Shown here one piece after another: positions 13,801 through 22,689 of a stretch of DNA of 64,000 bases. How positions within the stretch are numbered: the first letter of the stretch is position 1; the number at the start of each line of letters is the position of its first letter. Below the pieces are notes generated by a model. That model was not told the DNA's origin, did no database searches, and worked only from the letters and a program-made list of their open reading frames with translations. Where the stretch lies: positions 1,100,033 through 1,164,032 of the forward strand of contig CAUJNA010000458.1 in the NCBI GenBank assembly GCA_963377175.1, read 5' to 3'. The position numbers were made by a program, and so were the translations under genes. This DNA comes from Effrenium voratum (Eukaryota; Sar; Dinophyceae; Suessiales; Symbiodiniaceae).

Positions 13801-16800
13801 CAGCTCCTCGGCCGACACTGCGACACAGGCTTCGGGACGGCCCCTTTTGCTCAGCGGGGACGTGCTGGTTTTTTGGTTTTGGAAAAAAAGGCAGATTGCC
13901 AGATTGCACCACCCCAACTTTGATGGTCCGTTGGGCTTGCTTGCGTAGCAGCTTGACAAATCCGTCGCAGAGAAAGAAAGGTCAAAGGAACACTCGCACC
14001 CCAGTTCCTTAGAAAGAAAAGCTAAAGAAACAGTCTCACTCACCCCAATGCTGGCCTGTCTTGCTGTTGCTTGCCAGTCGATTCCTTCGTAGTGTGCTAG
14101 TAAACGTGATGCTCGGTGATGACTGCTTACCCAAGAATTGCTTGCCAATGGCTGAACAGTTCAGTGTGCGGCTTCAATCGGAAAGCGCTTGTTAGAGTTG
14201 AGAGACATGTGATTGAACATGCATGTCATGTGTGTGTATCTGGTAGTAGCTTAAGAGTGCTTTCTCATCAAAATGCTCGTAGATAAAGAATGCTTTCCCA
14301 CGCGCCTTCTGAAGGAAGACTACGCGCTGATGCTGCTTGGGCAAGAAAGTGTATCATGGATGCGTCAGAGGCCGAATGCGGGTGATGATGCGGAGATCCA
14401 CCCTCCTCTCTGAGTCTGCTCTTACAACCCATCAGCCTGTGGCAATTGGAAGTCACATGCCATGTTCAAGGCAAGTCCATGAATGCTTGTGTGTGGACTA
14501 CTGGAAGGTACAAACGCCTTGGCTGCGAATGTTCCCCGTTGCAGCCTGGAGTCGTCCTTGTTTACTGCATAGAAGCCAGCCAAATACTTCCCTCTGACAT
14601 AGACACCGCTCTCTTTCACCTCAGCTTCGTCCGTTGGTTCATGCTTTGCAGGCTGCAAGACAACAAACTGATCATACAACTCCCAACAATCATACGCCGT
14701 CATACGCGCATCTGAAAAGCAATGCTTACCTCACACATACGATCAGCTCACATGCCCCGAGTGTGCAGCACTGTCATACTTTGAATGCGTATGCAACTGT
14801 TGTGATCACATGGTAAAATCAAGCAAAGACTTAGGTCTTGGACGCATGCCAAAAACATGTTGCCTTTTCGACTCGCAAGCATGAATGCCAGGCCAGCCAT
14901 GGCCCAGCAAACCGGGTGAAAAGCGGACGGCGACAGAAAACATCGTCAAGAGGCAAAGGCAACCAGCGTACGAGTGGAAGTATTTACTTGGCAGGCAGCA
15001 GAGGGAGCAACCTTCGTGGATTTGCCACGCTGCTTTAGATCAAGTGGCCGGAGCATTCAACCAAGATCCGCGAGCACACGCTCTATCTCGAGGACCGACG
15101 ACACCTCGTAGGTGGGTCTCGGCAAGGACTCGTCGCATGGTGCGTCGCAGTCGCGGACCCAGACTGTTGCGAGTAGACCCGCGTTCACACCGCCCAAGAC
15201 GTCCGTCTTAAGTCCGTCTCCAACCATTACAGCCTCCTCCGCACGTGCTCCAATCATGTCAAGTGCTGTATTGAAAATGGACGCTGCTGGTTTCCCCTCC
15301 GGCTGCTCACCAGATACCACGATCCGATCGCCAAAGAGCGACTTTGCGTCGCACGCAACAAGCTTGGCACGCTGAACGTCGGCGTGGCCGTTGGTGACGA
15401 TTCCTGTTTTGTAGCCCGCCTCTTCGAGACGCCTGGTCATCTGCATAACCTCCACGGGAAATTTGAACCGATCGAGTCGGGAGGACATCCACTCCTCGTA
15501 GAAGGCATGGGCGTCCTGCGTTCCCTCCTCCAGTCCCATTGCCTGCGCCCACAGACCGCACCGCCAGTCAGCCACAGAGGTGCCGGAGCCTTCGGGAGGG
15601 AACGGGGAGTCCGCCAACACCCGTCTGAACTCCGAGCCAAGATGATCCGCAAGCTCGGGTCTCGACAAATGACGAGCCGCCGCGGTGCTCGCACGCGCGA
15701 CGGCCTCAGCGTCAATCTTCGTCGTGGGCACCAGCGTGTCATCGAGGTCGAAGAGGACGGCCGTGCACCGACGTGACGTTCCTGCGAGAGCAAACATTCA
15801 GCAGCCGTAGCCTGACCGAGCGCTGAGCTGAGAAGGCCACAGAAGGCCAAACATGCAGCAAATCCCTAATCCCAAGGCACAAGGCAGAAGTGATCAACAG
15901 TGCATCTCTCCCTTCACAGTTCTAAAAAGGCGATCCGTCCAAGGTGCCAAGCCCCCCACCATGGTCTTCACCTTCGACGGCTGGAACTCAAAGGCACTCT
16001 CCGGCGCCTCGCCGGGATCCTAAGCGCGGGCGCCCTCGACTTGTTTGGCTCGTTTTGGTTGGCTGCCCGCTTTAGCAAAGTAACAAGGAAGATGCTCCAG
16101 GGAGCATTCAATCCAGCCAGCCTCATGTTGCCCTCGAGTTTCTTTTCGAGCTTTCTCTTCGGATTTTGCAGTGGTCTTTACCCACTCCCTGTCAACATAC
16201 TCAAATACAGCTAGTGGCAGGCCTCAACTGCCATCCTGCTCATAAGATTTCACTTCTTGGATCAATCAGGAAAGACATTGATGTCTATTCACACTAGTGA
16301 CTCGTGCCAAAGATATGCCTTCGCGTCCCATGAAATGATTCAGAAATCTGTATGTGCATCTCTTGTCAAGTTTGGAATTTGGTCCGTGCGATCAAACTCT
16401 CAAATCCGATTCTGCCCAGTGAACACTCTGATCAAACGGATAGGCCAGCGGCTGTGTTGAGCTGACCGGCCGGGGCAGCCGTGGTGGTTGCAGTTCCCAG
16501 GTTGCCAAGTTGAATGCAGCCACGGTCCTCAAGTCCCATGCAAGTTCAGCGACAGCCAGACTTCCATGACCAGCCAAGCCGTGCCGATGTCTGTTGGCTG
16601 CACCAGTTGAAGAAACACGCAAAGCACCTAGGAAGCTTGAACTTCAACGCCACCATGTCCAACATGTGACTCCATGAGCCTTGGCCCAAGCGGTCCTGGC
16701 AGCTTGCGAGATCCTTGGCAAAGGTTACCTCCCTGCCTCCTCTTTCTACCGTCTCTGTCTCGCACCTGGCCACAAATGCGACCCATGGCTATAACACGCT

Positions 16801-19800
16801 GGCCGGCGATCTCTTTGCTGGAACTTTCCGTTTCTGACACCATGTAGGGTACCCTGACTTCACCAACCAGGGTCAAGGAGCTTCAAACTGCCTGTAGTGA
16901 CCAGCGGAAACAAACTCAATGCCAAAAACAAACTCAAGCCATTGTCATTTCTGCACGGGCCGTCTGGTTCTTGCAAGTTGGGCATTCTGGAATAGACTGC
17001 CCTGTGTCAGCGTGCCTGTCAATGTATTTATTCGTTAAACAACCACACCCCACAAAATTGCCTTCTGGGCTTTCTGACCCATCTGGAAGTGTGCCAACTT
17101 AACACTCAAGCTTGCAACATACCACCCGTACCGGCTACCGGCCTGCTGCTGCAGTAGCTGCGCGCCAGGTTGCGGCAGTCCTCTCGCTCCGTAGGCGTCT
17201 TGTACTTCTGGCAATTGCCTGGGCAATCTGCACACATTCGGAGCCCCAGAAAACTCACCACGAAGAAAGTCAGATCCGTTTTGCCGGGTGGAGCCTGTGC
17301 GCGTGCCTGAATGTTGACAAGCAGCTTGTGCAACTTTCCTGAGCTGTGCTCCCAAAAATGGAGTCCCTTTTAGGCAAGTTGCTATCGAAGCAAGGCGAAT
17401 CTGCTCCAGCGATGCTCAGAGGACAAAGGGTCTCTTGGTCCTGGTGTACGGCCAAACAGCCGGGGGCCAATCACATCGTAAGTTCGGAAGGGTCGTGAAA
17501 TGTCGTGAATATTGGCGCGTTGCAACTTCCGCTTGAATGCCAAATTGTGAGCAAGCAAAGGAGGCTCAGGGGGCTGTACAAATGCAGCGCTTGTTTCATG
17601 AAATCAATCATTTGATCGCAGCATCCTGGGCCATAGTGCAGCTCTGCCTTTCCACAAAACAAGAGCATTGCAGCTTCTGACTGAAAGTAGAACCCGCTGC
17701 CAGTGACACCTGTGCAAAGTGCAAGGCGTTGTGTCGCTCACAATGTGCAGCGCATGCAAATTTCTCAAAGACTGGACATGGCCTGCATTTCGGCTGGACC
17801 TGGACATAACCTACTGGTGCAATGTGTCCATCCTTTTCCAGGGGTATTGTTTTTTTGAGAGTCCCCTATTGTGTGCCTTCGTTTTGTGCATTAAACACCG
17901 AATACTAAACTAACAGAAGTAATTCTGACAGTACTTCAAATCAAGAAGAGCTACTGGTGAGTGCCAAGCGGATATCTGGGGGTCGCCATGGCAAATCGCT
18001 AGGACCAAGTCACAAAAAAGTCATTCAAACAGAATCAACTCAATCTTGTGACCTCGATGACCAAGTGCCTCATTGTCTCTTTACCTCTACATCTTCAGGA
18101 TGAATCCGAATTGCTCCAACCTCCATACCTTATGAGATGAGCTGAAAGGCACAGACCATGGCTTTCTAGTTCCAGGAAATATGCTGTGCACCCTCATTGG
18201 GCATCAAGCCGACGTCTTTCCAGACGCTCACTCGTCTCCTCCCAGAAGTTGACCGCTCGCTGCACAGCAGCGGTGTCCAAGTTGTTGACGACGTAGTCAT
18301 CGTCTCGAAACCTGAAGCAGACTTACCAGAGCCGGCGGCTGATGCGACTCATTGCCATCAACGGGGATCGCACCTATGCGACAAAAGAAAAGGTGAAAAG
18401 CGCGGAATTGGCAAGCCAAAAGGAAATCAGCAGTGCCTTACTTCTTTTTGAGCCTAACTCAATACATTAAGTGGCCTCCTAGTGGCTTGCCTCACATTGC
18501 GAATGAATTGAGCCCCAGGTGTCCTTTCTCTGACCAAGACTAGCAATCTATCAAGCCGTGGGGCACATCCATGATGGAGGACTTGCCACAGAACGGCCCA
18601 AACGCGAAGCACTTGCGGCCGCTAAAGGACACGCTGCCATTGACCTTAGAAAGGCCACCATGCTCGACAAAACCACGCTACAAGTATCAACCCCGCTGTT
18701 TTTGCAAGGCCAACAACTTGAAAGGTCGTGGAATGCACCTCACGACACTTGAGGAGGGAGGCGTCTACAGGTCCATACAAGTGCCCCATCCAAATGAACC
18801 TGGTGCATGTGTGCTCTATCTCCTGCCAGCAGGCAAGCCAACCACAGCTTCTTGTTGACCCTGAGACTCGGAAAGGCCTCTTTATCCTTGCATCTTGCCA
18901 AGTGGCACTGCTGGGCGCGCCCATGAAGCCTCAGGCACCAAAACGTTTGTTGAAACTTTCTTAACAGCATCAAATCCCTGCAGCAATGTTGGGATGTGCT
19001 TTGTCAGGCGTGGGAACAGCCGATATTGACTTCCTACGAACAAACATGCAGCTGGCCACTTGGCTTCATAGGAAAATTATCATAGTTGACCTGCTACGAG
19101 ATCCTGAAACCTGAGATATGTCATGCTCTTCTACCTCTCCTGCATCTGCACGGTTCTCCTTGCAGCGCTTCATGTAAGCGAATTATTCGCAGGCATACGG
19201 CACGTAGCAACCGTCAAACCAAACCCTGCAAACAAGATGCACCCGGGTCCCAAACACGTTTGAAGCCAATCAATCCCTAGGCTAAGCGTTGCTTAAAGCC
19301 ATGGAGCTCCAGTTGCCCGTGTAGCGCTGCCAGGGCCCCTCCGAACGCTTGTGCTGGGTATTCAGCTCTCCCACCAAAGCAGATCCGTCAATCGTGATAT
19401 CCATGATCTGCCTGGCCAGCCAAATCGAATCAACGAATGCGCCAAGACGATATACATGAATGGGCAGGCAGAACACCTTTCTCAACAGCCACGTCGAATG
19501 TTTCCAGCAACGAAGCTTGGCAAGTTTGGAATAGACAGATGGAATGCGAAGCAAGATTGTCATCCAGGTCATCCTGCAAGCCGCAGGCAAAGTTCAGCCA
19601 TCATAATTGGTCATGTCATGGCTGAATTTATCACGCCAGGCAGATCGCTCCGTTCTTACTGTACATTGCAGGAAAATCTTATGAAGAGCCATGGAAGGAA
19701 GAGCCATAGGTCTACTCTCCGGCTCCGCCTGGACACATTCTCTGGGCGCCCGGCTGATTGATCTCGTGGAACCGCTTCAGGTACTTGGGGTCGAGTATGT

Positions 19801-20910
19801 TGCCTTGGCCACGGTCTTTCTCTGACGCCCATGAACCCCGCAATGGAATCCAACGCCTCTCTTGGCTTTGGCCTCTCTCTTCCCAAGGATTGATCACTGA
19901 GCGGCAGTTGTCTTCATCCACGTCATTGCAGGTAGCAGCGAAGAGGTTGAAGCGGGCATTGCTGGGCCAGGTGGCTTTGACCTGAAGCCGAGCGGCGCAA
20001 TGCGAGGAGAATTCACACGAACTCGGATGAGGATCGGATTGTAGGTCTTCGAGTTGGCAACCCCCGACTCACCATGGATCTCTTTGGAAATCTGGCAGAA
20101 CTGATCCAGGTCCTTCACTACCGGGCTCATGGATGAACAGTTGTGGCTCCAGGCTCCGTACCAAGGCTCCCTCCCCGAGACCAACAACAGAAACAACTGC
20201 TTGGAAGCATCCTGACAAAATTCGCCAAGCGCGAGAGCTGTCCTGGGCACCGAGTTTCTGCTATCCGTTTCAATGCAAGCAGCGTAGGCGTCGTGTTCCA
20301 GTGCCACGGCGTTCTGCGCCACCCACTGCTTCTCCGGCCGCGTCTCGCTCTTCAGAAAGGCGATGCCACCGCCTCCGTCCGTAAAGGCTTGACAGGGGGT
20401 GGGGGGGTGGGGGGAGGGGGGGTGGGGGGTAAGGGGGGATGGAGGGATGGGGGGGGGGGAACCCCCTTGCCCTCCTGGCTGAATCTTGCCAATCAAGGCC
20501 GAAATTGGTCGATGTGGCTAATCACTACTTGCTTCGGCTCAGACACAAGCATTTCCGGCAAGCGATTTTCATAGTTGCAGGCTGAACGCCAAGGCTGGTC
20601 TCGAAGAACTGTTCACAAAGCACGCAGTGAAATTGCCATGAGCTTTGTGGCAGGTGGTGCGCAGCAAGAAGCCTCACTCTAGTTCGTTTCAAGGAAACCT
20701 CGCAAGTCAGCCGCTCTCTTCTACCCGACATGTTGCGTGATGCCCTTCTCTTCATGACCGCCACATCATGACGAGCTGCAGCAGCCCAAGACGAAGACCA
20801 GGCTGCCCAAGAGGCTCTTGACCTCAGCCGCAGCATTCGCGCACATGAAGACGGCCACCGCCACCCAGTCGGCTGTTGGACGGAGTGCAGACTCTGTCGG
20901 TTTTCCAATT
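2175..20910 (-). CDS. RND/Patched-family membrane transporter, multi-exon gene (whole span)
   Basis: Exons read from high to low coordinates follow the order of a Patched-domain RND protein: N-terminal region and Cys-rich first extracellular loop (20.9-13.7 kb); sterol-sensing-type TM2-TM6 (11.9-8.5 kb) with the signature [13 protein letters not shown]; a Cys cluster loop (7.9 kb); TM7 (6.8 kb) followed by [14 protein letters not shown]; second extracellular loop (6.5-2.77 kb) with [15 protein letters not shown] and [15 protein letters not shown]8-TM9 (2.3-2.2 kb). Such proteins are proton- or Na+-driven permeases of the plasma membrane or endomembranes that move lipids or sterols; the substrate here is unknown. 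TM10-TM12 were not found, so the 3' end is degenerate or left of the window. Many introns use GC or GA donors. Family assignment is firm; exact splice sites are inferred. Confidence 0.85.
2768..2855 (-). CDS. Patched-like gene, exon ahead of TM8
   Basis: Encodes [20 protein letters not shown] followed by [13 protein letters not shown]-x-x-(F/Y)-x-x-(F/Y)-(W/Y)-E is the hallmark just before TM8. Acceptor CCGCAG. The 3' boundary is approximate. Confidence 0.88.
3083..3200 (-). CDS. Patched-like gene, loop 2 exon with GA donor
   Basis: Encodes [20 protein letters not shown] followed by [16 protein letters not shown] is the conserved strand of extracellular loop 2. Ending at TCCCAG|GAGGGG (GA donor) joins in frame to [10 protein letters not shown]. 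Confidence 0.85.
3535..3815. repeat. ACAC/ACAG microsatellite
   Basis: About 280 bp of CA-rich repeat on the plus strand (ACACACAGAC variants) with an A15 run at about 3,723-3,737. All reading frames here (HTHTQ, VCVCV) are repeat translations. Confidence 0.95.
3820..4980. other. Intron DNA, no recognised gene
   Basis: Between Patched-gene exons at 3.2 and 5.03 kb. Contains AT-poor unique DNA and a short CCCAAATGGG-type motif near 4,360-4,410. I see no exon here. Confidence 0.5.
5030..5175 (-). CDS. Patched-like gene, loop 2 exon
   Basis: Encodes [18 protein letters not shown], then [20 protein letters not shown] and LHAWWG. The F-F-x-A-L-x-x-W part matches the helix before the A-S-R-F segment in this family. 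Donor uncertain. Confidence 0.7.
6126..6253. mobile_element. MITE-like inverted-repeat element, copy 1
   Basis: Starts GGCCATGGGTCAAAA and ends TTTTGACCCACGGCC, an imperfect inverted repeat around an internal CCACTAAAA / CCCCAAAATGGG segment. Near-identical copies lie at 12,499-12,604 and, reversed, at 45,861-45,978. No coding capacity. Confidence 0.8.
6268..6357 (-). CDS. Patched-like gene, loop 2 exon
   Basis: Encodes [20 protein letters not shown] followed by ELMNQDSA. Acceptor GCCGCAG. The position fits the helical middle of loop 2. The end overlaps the neighbourhood of an inverted-repeat element. Confidence 0.7.
6478..6551 (-). CDS. Patched-like gene, loop 2 exon
   Basis: Encodes [20 protein letters not shown], equivalent to the F-F-x-(V/I)-N-x-x-Y-F segment that directly follows D-S-Y-V. 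It joins the preceding exon in frame (V|NQFF). Confidence 0.88.
6695..6735 (-). CDS. Patched-like gene, 41-bp exon after TM7
   Basis: Encodes [14 protein letters not shown], the diagnostic F-x-x-E-W-F-(I/L)-P-(D)-x-S-Y motif at the start of extracellular loop 2. Acceptor GATTAG, GT donor (TACGT|GTTCC). Confidence 0.92.
6813..6918 (-). CDS. Patched-like gene, TM7 exon with GA donor
   Basis: Encodes [14 protein letters not shown] then [21 protein letters not shown], the helix closing the first half of the permease. Ending at AAG|GACTGT (GA donor) joins it in frame to DFKLEWF. Confidence 0.88.
7797..7889. repeat. CT dinucleotide microsatellite
   Basis: About 90 bp of CT on the plus strand with regularly spaced CCCT interruptions. 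It lies in the Patched-gene intron about 20 bp from the Cys-cluster exon. Confidence 0.95.
7909..7947 (-). CDS. Patched-like gene, Cys-cluster micro-exon
   Basis: About 39 bp encoding [13 protein letters not shown], the D-C-C-C-C cytosolic cluster that follows TM6 in protist Patched-domain proteins. Donor GG|GTTTTTG. It abuts a CT microsatellite on its 3' side. Confidence 0.75.
8492..8568 (-). CDS. Patched-like gene, TM6 exon with GC donor
   Basis: Encodes [20 protein letters not shown] followed by NARRR. Q-(L/I)-T-(I/F)-F-x-x-x-(L)-x-x-(D/N)-x-R-R is the TM6 exit of this family. The junction carries CAGGGC at both the donor side and the next acceptor side, so the exact cut is ambiguous. Confidence 0.88.
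9149..9239 (-). CDS. Patched-like gene, TM5 exon with GC donor
   Basis: Encodes [20 protein letters not shown] followed by [10 protein letters not shown], a near-exact Patched sterol-sensing-domain pattern (T-D-x-x-A-F-x-x-G-(A/S)-x-x-x-x-P-A-L). Ends at a GC donor (ACGCAG|GCGGAAGG). Confidence 0.92.
10588..10675 (-). CDS. Patched-like gene, TM4 exon with GA donor
   Basis: Encodes [20 protein letters not shown] followed by LTSEYQRH. The G-V-D-D-(A/M)-F motif holds the paired acidic residues of TM4 in RND permeases, used for ion coupling. The exon ends at CCACAG|GAGCAAGG, a GA donor. Confidence 0.9.
10920..10961 (-). CDS. Patched-like gene, 42-bp micro-exon
   Basis: Encodes [13 protein letters not shown], the loop between TM3 and TM4. 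Acceptor CCTGAG|GCC. The donor after CTGACAG is not GT, GC or GA as written, so the last few bases are uncertain. Confidence 0.7.
11147..11240 (-). CDS. Patched-like gene, TM3 exon with GC donor
   Basis: Encodes [20 protein letters not shown] followed by [11 protein letters not shown]. Ending at a GC donor (ATGG|GCGCC) joins in frame to the next exon as [13 protein letters not shown], matching the family pattern G-S-T-x-G-L-x-x-Y-F-G-V-P. Confidence 0.82.
11797..11889 (-). CDS. Patched-like gene, TM2 exon (start of sterol-sensing domain)
   Basis: Encodes [20 protein letters not shown] followed by SYVVII. R-S-x-S-D-E-(F/I) followed by G-D-(I/L) and a hydrophobic helix is the standard TM2 entry of Patched-domain proteins. 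Confidence 0.8.
12499..12604. mobile_element. MITE-like inverted-repeat element, copy 2
   Basis: Same orientation as the copy at 6.1 kb: GGCCATGGGTCAAAA at the left, TTTTGACCCACAGCC at the right, shared core CCCCCAGTGAACATC and CCCCAAAATGGGATC. About 20 bp shorter by internal deletion. Confidence 0.8.
12826..13404 (-). other. GC-rich ORF block open on both strands; possible Tudor-like plus coiled-coil gene
   Basis: About 0.6 kb with long open frames on both strands (plus 12,742-13,404, 220 codons; minus 12,826-13,338, 170 codons). The minus strand gives two protein-like pieces in different frames: [20 protein letters not shown] (faintly like a Tudor barrel) and, downstream, a K/E/Q-rich stretch ([16 protein letters not shown], then [12 protein letters not shown]) suggesting a coiled coil. 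It sits between Patched-gene exons at 13.7 and 11.9 kb, so it is another nested gene, a pseudogene or an ORF by composition. I do not recognise the protein. Confidence 0.35.
13720..13830 (-). CDS. Patched-like gene, exon ahead of TM2
   Basis: Encodes [20 protein letters not shown] followed by WERQALCLR. The segment V-A-E-x-W-E corresponds to the W-E-x-A region that precedes TM2 in Patched-type proteins. Splice sites approximate. Confidence 0.6.
15057..15797 (-). CDS. HAD-superfamily phosphatase (N-acylneuraminate-9-phosphatase-like)
   Basis: Complete 246-aa single-exon ORF. All four HAD motifs are visible: motif [13 protein letters not shown] (nucleophile Asp and acid/base Asp, about residues 16-20), motif II IVTNG near 136, motif III Lys in EGKPAASIF near 170, motif [13 protein letters not shown] near 193. 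The helical cap after motif I ([13 protein letters not shown]) is of the type seen in NANP and haloacid dehalogenase-like enzymes, and the length matches the roughly 250-aa NANP family. It should be a Mg2+-dependent cytosolic phosphatase acting on a small phosphorylated metabolite; the exact substrate cannot be read. The ORF lies, same strand, in a Patched-gene intron between exons at 16.63 and 13.83 kb. The start ATG at 15,797 is just upstream of a CTCGCAG that could instead be an acceptor, but the N-terminus is the right length as it stands. Confidence 0.93.
   Translation of the reverse strand: MFALAGTSRRCTAVLFDLDDTLVPTTKIDAEAVARASTAAARHLSRPELADHLGSEFRRVLADSPFPPEGSGTSVADWRCGLWAQAMGLEEGTQDAHAFYEEWMSSRLDRFKFPVEVMQMTRRLEEAGYKTGIVTNGHADVQRAKLVACDAKSLFGDRIVVSGEQPEGKPAASIFNTALDMIGARAEEAVMVGDGLKTDVLGGVNAGLLATVWVRDCDAPCDESLPRPTYEVSSVLEIERVLADLG
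16630..16870 (-). CDS. Patched-like gene, two adjoining loop 1 exons
   Basis: The first part (about 16,790-16,870) encodes [20 protein letters not shown]. The second (about 16,630-16,745) encodes [20 protein letters not shown] followed by [13 protein letters not shown]. They are in different frames and need a short intron between them. Boundaries are approximate. Confidence 0.5.
17132..17227 (-). CDS. Patched-like gene, Cys-rich loop 1 exon
   Basis: Encodes [18 protein letters not shown] followed by [12 protein letters not shown]. Four Cys in about 25 residues suggests a disulphide-bonded extracellular segment. Acceptor GTGCAG, donor GCCG|GTACGG. Confidence 0.65.
18215..18311 (-). CDS. Patched-like gene, loop 1 exon
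   Basis: Encodes [20 protein letters not shown] then [11 protein letters not shown], preceded by the acceptor TTCAG|GTTTC. The reading frame on the other strand is a shadow of this one. Confidence 0.6.
18567..18644 (-). CDS. Patched-like gene, Cys-rich loop 1 exon
   Basis: Encodes [20 protein letters not shown] followed by KSSIMD. The Cys pair followed by S-x-(I/L)-(M/L)-D resembles the C-x-S-V-L-D-L-W region of Patched loop 1. Acceptor CTAAG|GTC, donor GAT|GTGCCC. Confidence 0.65.
19300..19411 (-). CDS. Patched-like gene, loop 1 exon with GC donor
   Basis: Encodes [16 protein letters not shown] and then [11 protein letters not shown]. It is bounded by GCCAG|GCAG and by a GC donor (TCCATG|GCTTTAAG). 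Confidence 0.65.
19735..19803 (-). CDS. Patched-like gene, loop 1 exon
   Basis: Encodes [20 protein letters not shown]. Acceptor CCAAG|GCAAC; likely GT donor AATGT|GTCCAG. Confidence 0.6.
19882..19981 (-). CDS. Patched-like gene, loop 1 exon
   Basis: Encodes [18 protein letters not shown] followed by an acidic stretch [11 protein letters not shown] good acceptor (TTCAG|GTC) precedes it. Paired Cys are typical of the extracellular loop. The donor is uncertain. Confidence 0.6.
20073..20125 (-). CDS. Patched-like gene, short loop 1 exon
   Basis: A 53-bp exon encoding [17 protein letters not shown], bounded by GAG and a canonical donor ATG|GTGAGTC. It lies between the loop 1 exons at 20.3 and 19.9 kb. 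Confidence 0.6.
20251..20387 (-). CDS. Patched-like gene, extracellular loop 1 exon
   Basis: Acceptor TCAAG precedes a GC-rich open stretch that includes [19 protein letters not shown], ending at a GT donor (CTCG|GTGCCC). The position fits the start of the first extracellular loop. Confidence 0.65.
20395..20462. repeat. G-rich tract
   Basis: About 65 bp on the plus strand made almost only of G runs of 3-9 separated by T or A. It adjoins a Patched-gene exon and could form G-quadruplex in either DNA or its complement. Confidence 0.85.
20770..20890 (-). CDS. Candidate N-terminal exon of Patched-like gene (TM1?)
   Basis: The minus frame gives a hydrophobic segment containing [17 protein letters not shown] followed by [10 protein letters not shown], in the position expected for the first membrane segment. 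No Patched motif confirms it, and a second frame is also open, so this is a guess from position and hydrophobicity. Confidence 0.3.
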
Positions 20911-20999
20911 GGATCCGAAACTCTCGCCAATCTAACGTCAAGATTGCAAGAGTCTTCACCAAGTCGATGATGGAAATTCCATGGCCCCTGCAGCAAACG

Positions 21000-22600
21000 T
21001 CCGTGATCCCGATCCCCGTCGGGGGTGTGTCTTACAATAGGGGACCCCAACCAATCGGTGGTTCCCCCCCCCAAAAAAAAGGAGGGTACCGATACCCTAA
21101 ATAATTTCTGTCCGAGTCTTATACTTTCCACACACCTTGATATGATGCTCCTTCCAAGGTGCTGGGTGAGCACCAACTGCTTGACCCACCTTCTCCTTAG
21201 CCGGCTTTCATGTGTTGGATGCTTGGACAAATGGGGGCACCTCACCTTTTGAGGGTACCTGTTTGGTTGTGGTTTTCAAAGGAAACCACAAGGAACGAAG
21301 GATCGCAACCAGTTTTGGTGGTCTCATTTTGTGACCCCAAATGCAGAAGCGATTTGACCCTCCCCTTGGCCGCAGTGACAAAGAAGAAATGGATCCTAAA
21401 GAAAGAAGAAAAGGGGCAGAAGGGGTGGTGTCACTGGGGACAATCTAGATCCTCTCTGAGCCGCAAAGAAGTCCTCCAGGCGCTCCTCCACCACACCCAT
21501 GGCGCCAGCGAAACTCAAAGCTTTTCGCTCTCTTCTGCCATGGGGTTGCAGCGTGATCAAACCTTCGTGTTGCTTCAGACATGCTCACAATATATGAACT
21601 GCTAAACTGGCACGGACCACCCCAAATTCGCCAAAAACGTGCAAATGGATGTGAGGCGGCCCCTCTTTGCCGCAATTGTGCGGTCATAATCTGGCCAAAT
21701 GCATCTGAGGAGGCATCACGCATCCATGGAATCTGTGCTCGTCTCAACGCATAAATTAATCTTGCTAGCAAATAGGAAGTGCATTGCAGTAGCAAGCCAC
21801 TGTCACTCATGTCTTTGATGCTTGCCAGGACGGCACATCAGTGGGTAGCTCGCTTTTCAGACGTCCTGGTCGTACCCAAAGCCCTCTGAAACAACAAATT
21901 CTGCAATGATTCCTGCAACTCGCTATGGGAATGGGCGACTCATTATTCTCTTGCCAATCCGCGGTGGGCACTTCGGATCTTCCTCTCCCGTCCATGCAAC
22001 AGAGCCCATGCCAGAGTGCCAAAGAGCCCATGCCACATTGGCTTTTGGCCGAAATGTTTTTCTCCTGGCCCAGCTGCAGGCTTCAAAGCAAATACCTCAA
22101 CTACTCTAAGGACAACACCGCACAGTCCACGCGAAGAGTTCCCACCCCACGAGGCCTGGCATCATCGGGCGGCTCGCCTGGCAAGGTCAAACAGTTCAGG
22201 CCGTCCCGTCGAAGACCTACACCTCAAAAGCAAGGTCGCCAGATAATATGAGCTAAATAATCAGAATGGGGATTTGGGGTACCATAAAACAAGTATGTCA
22301 TGACCATGGGGAAATAATGTTAGTATGTGTTCTTCCTCTTGTTTTAGCCCCTGTTTAAGTGCAACTAGAAAAGAGGAGGTGTCAATAGATGGTGTGTGTG
22401 TGTTGGTGGCGGTCAATGGGCTCTTCAATGCCCGCCGACCTCTTGGAGAACTAGCCTTCCCATTCTCTAGATGGAGTGAAAGGCCTGCAAATCCCCCCAA
22501 AAAGCAAGTAGTTGTGATGGGCATATTGCGACAACTGGCGGTTTGCGGAAGGCGTGAAGCCTTGCAGAAGTTCAGATCCCGCCGAACGTGCCCCAGCTTC
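21000..22600. other. Intergenic stretch, no recognised gene
   Basis: Between the presumed start of the Patched-like gene and the next minus-strand exons. Short homopolymers (C9 and A8 near 21,066-21,083) and scattered ORFs below 135 codons, none with a motif I know. The 5' end of the Patched-like gene may lie here. Confidence 0.5.
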
Positions 22601-22689
22601 AAAAATCCTTTATATTAAAAAAATGCAAGCAGCTGGTCCAAACCGGAGGTCGTTTGGCTTTGGACCCGTGATCGCTTGATCCCCCACTG

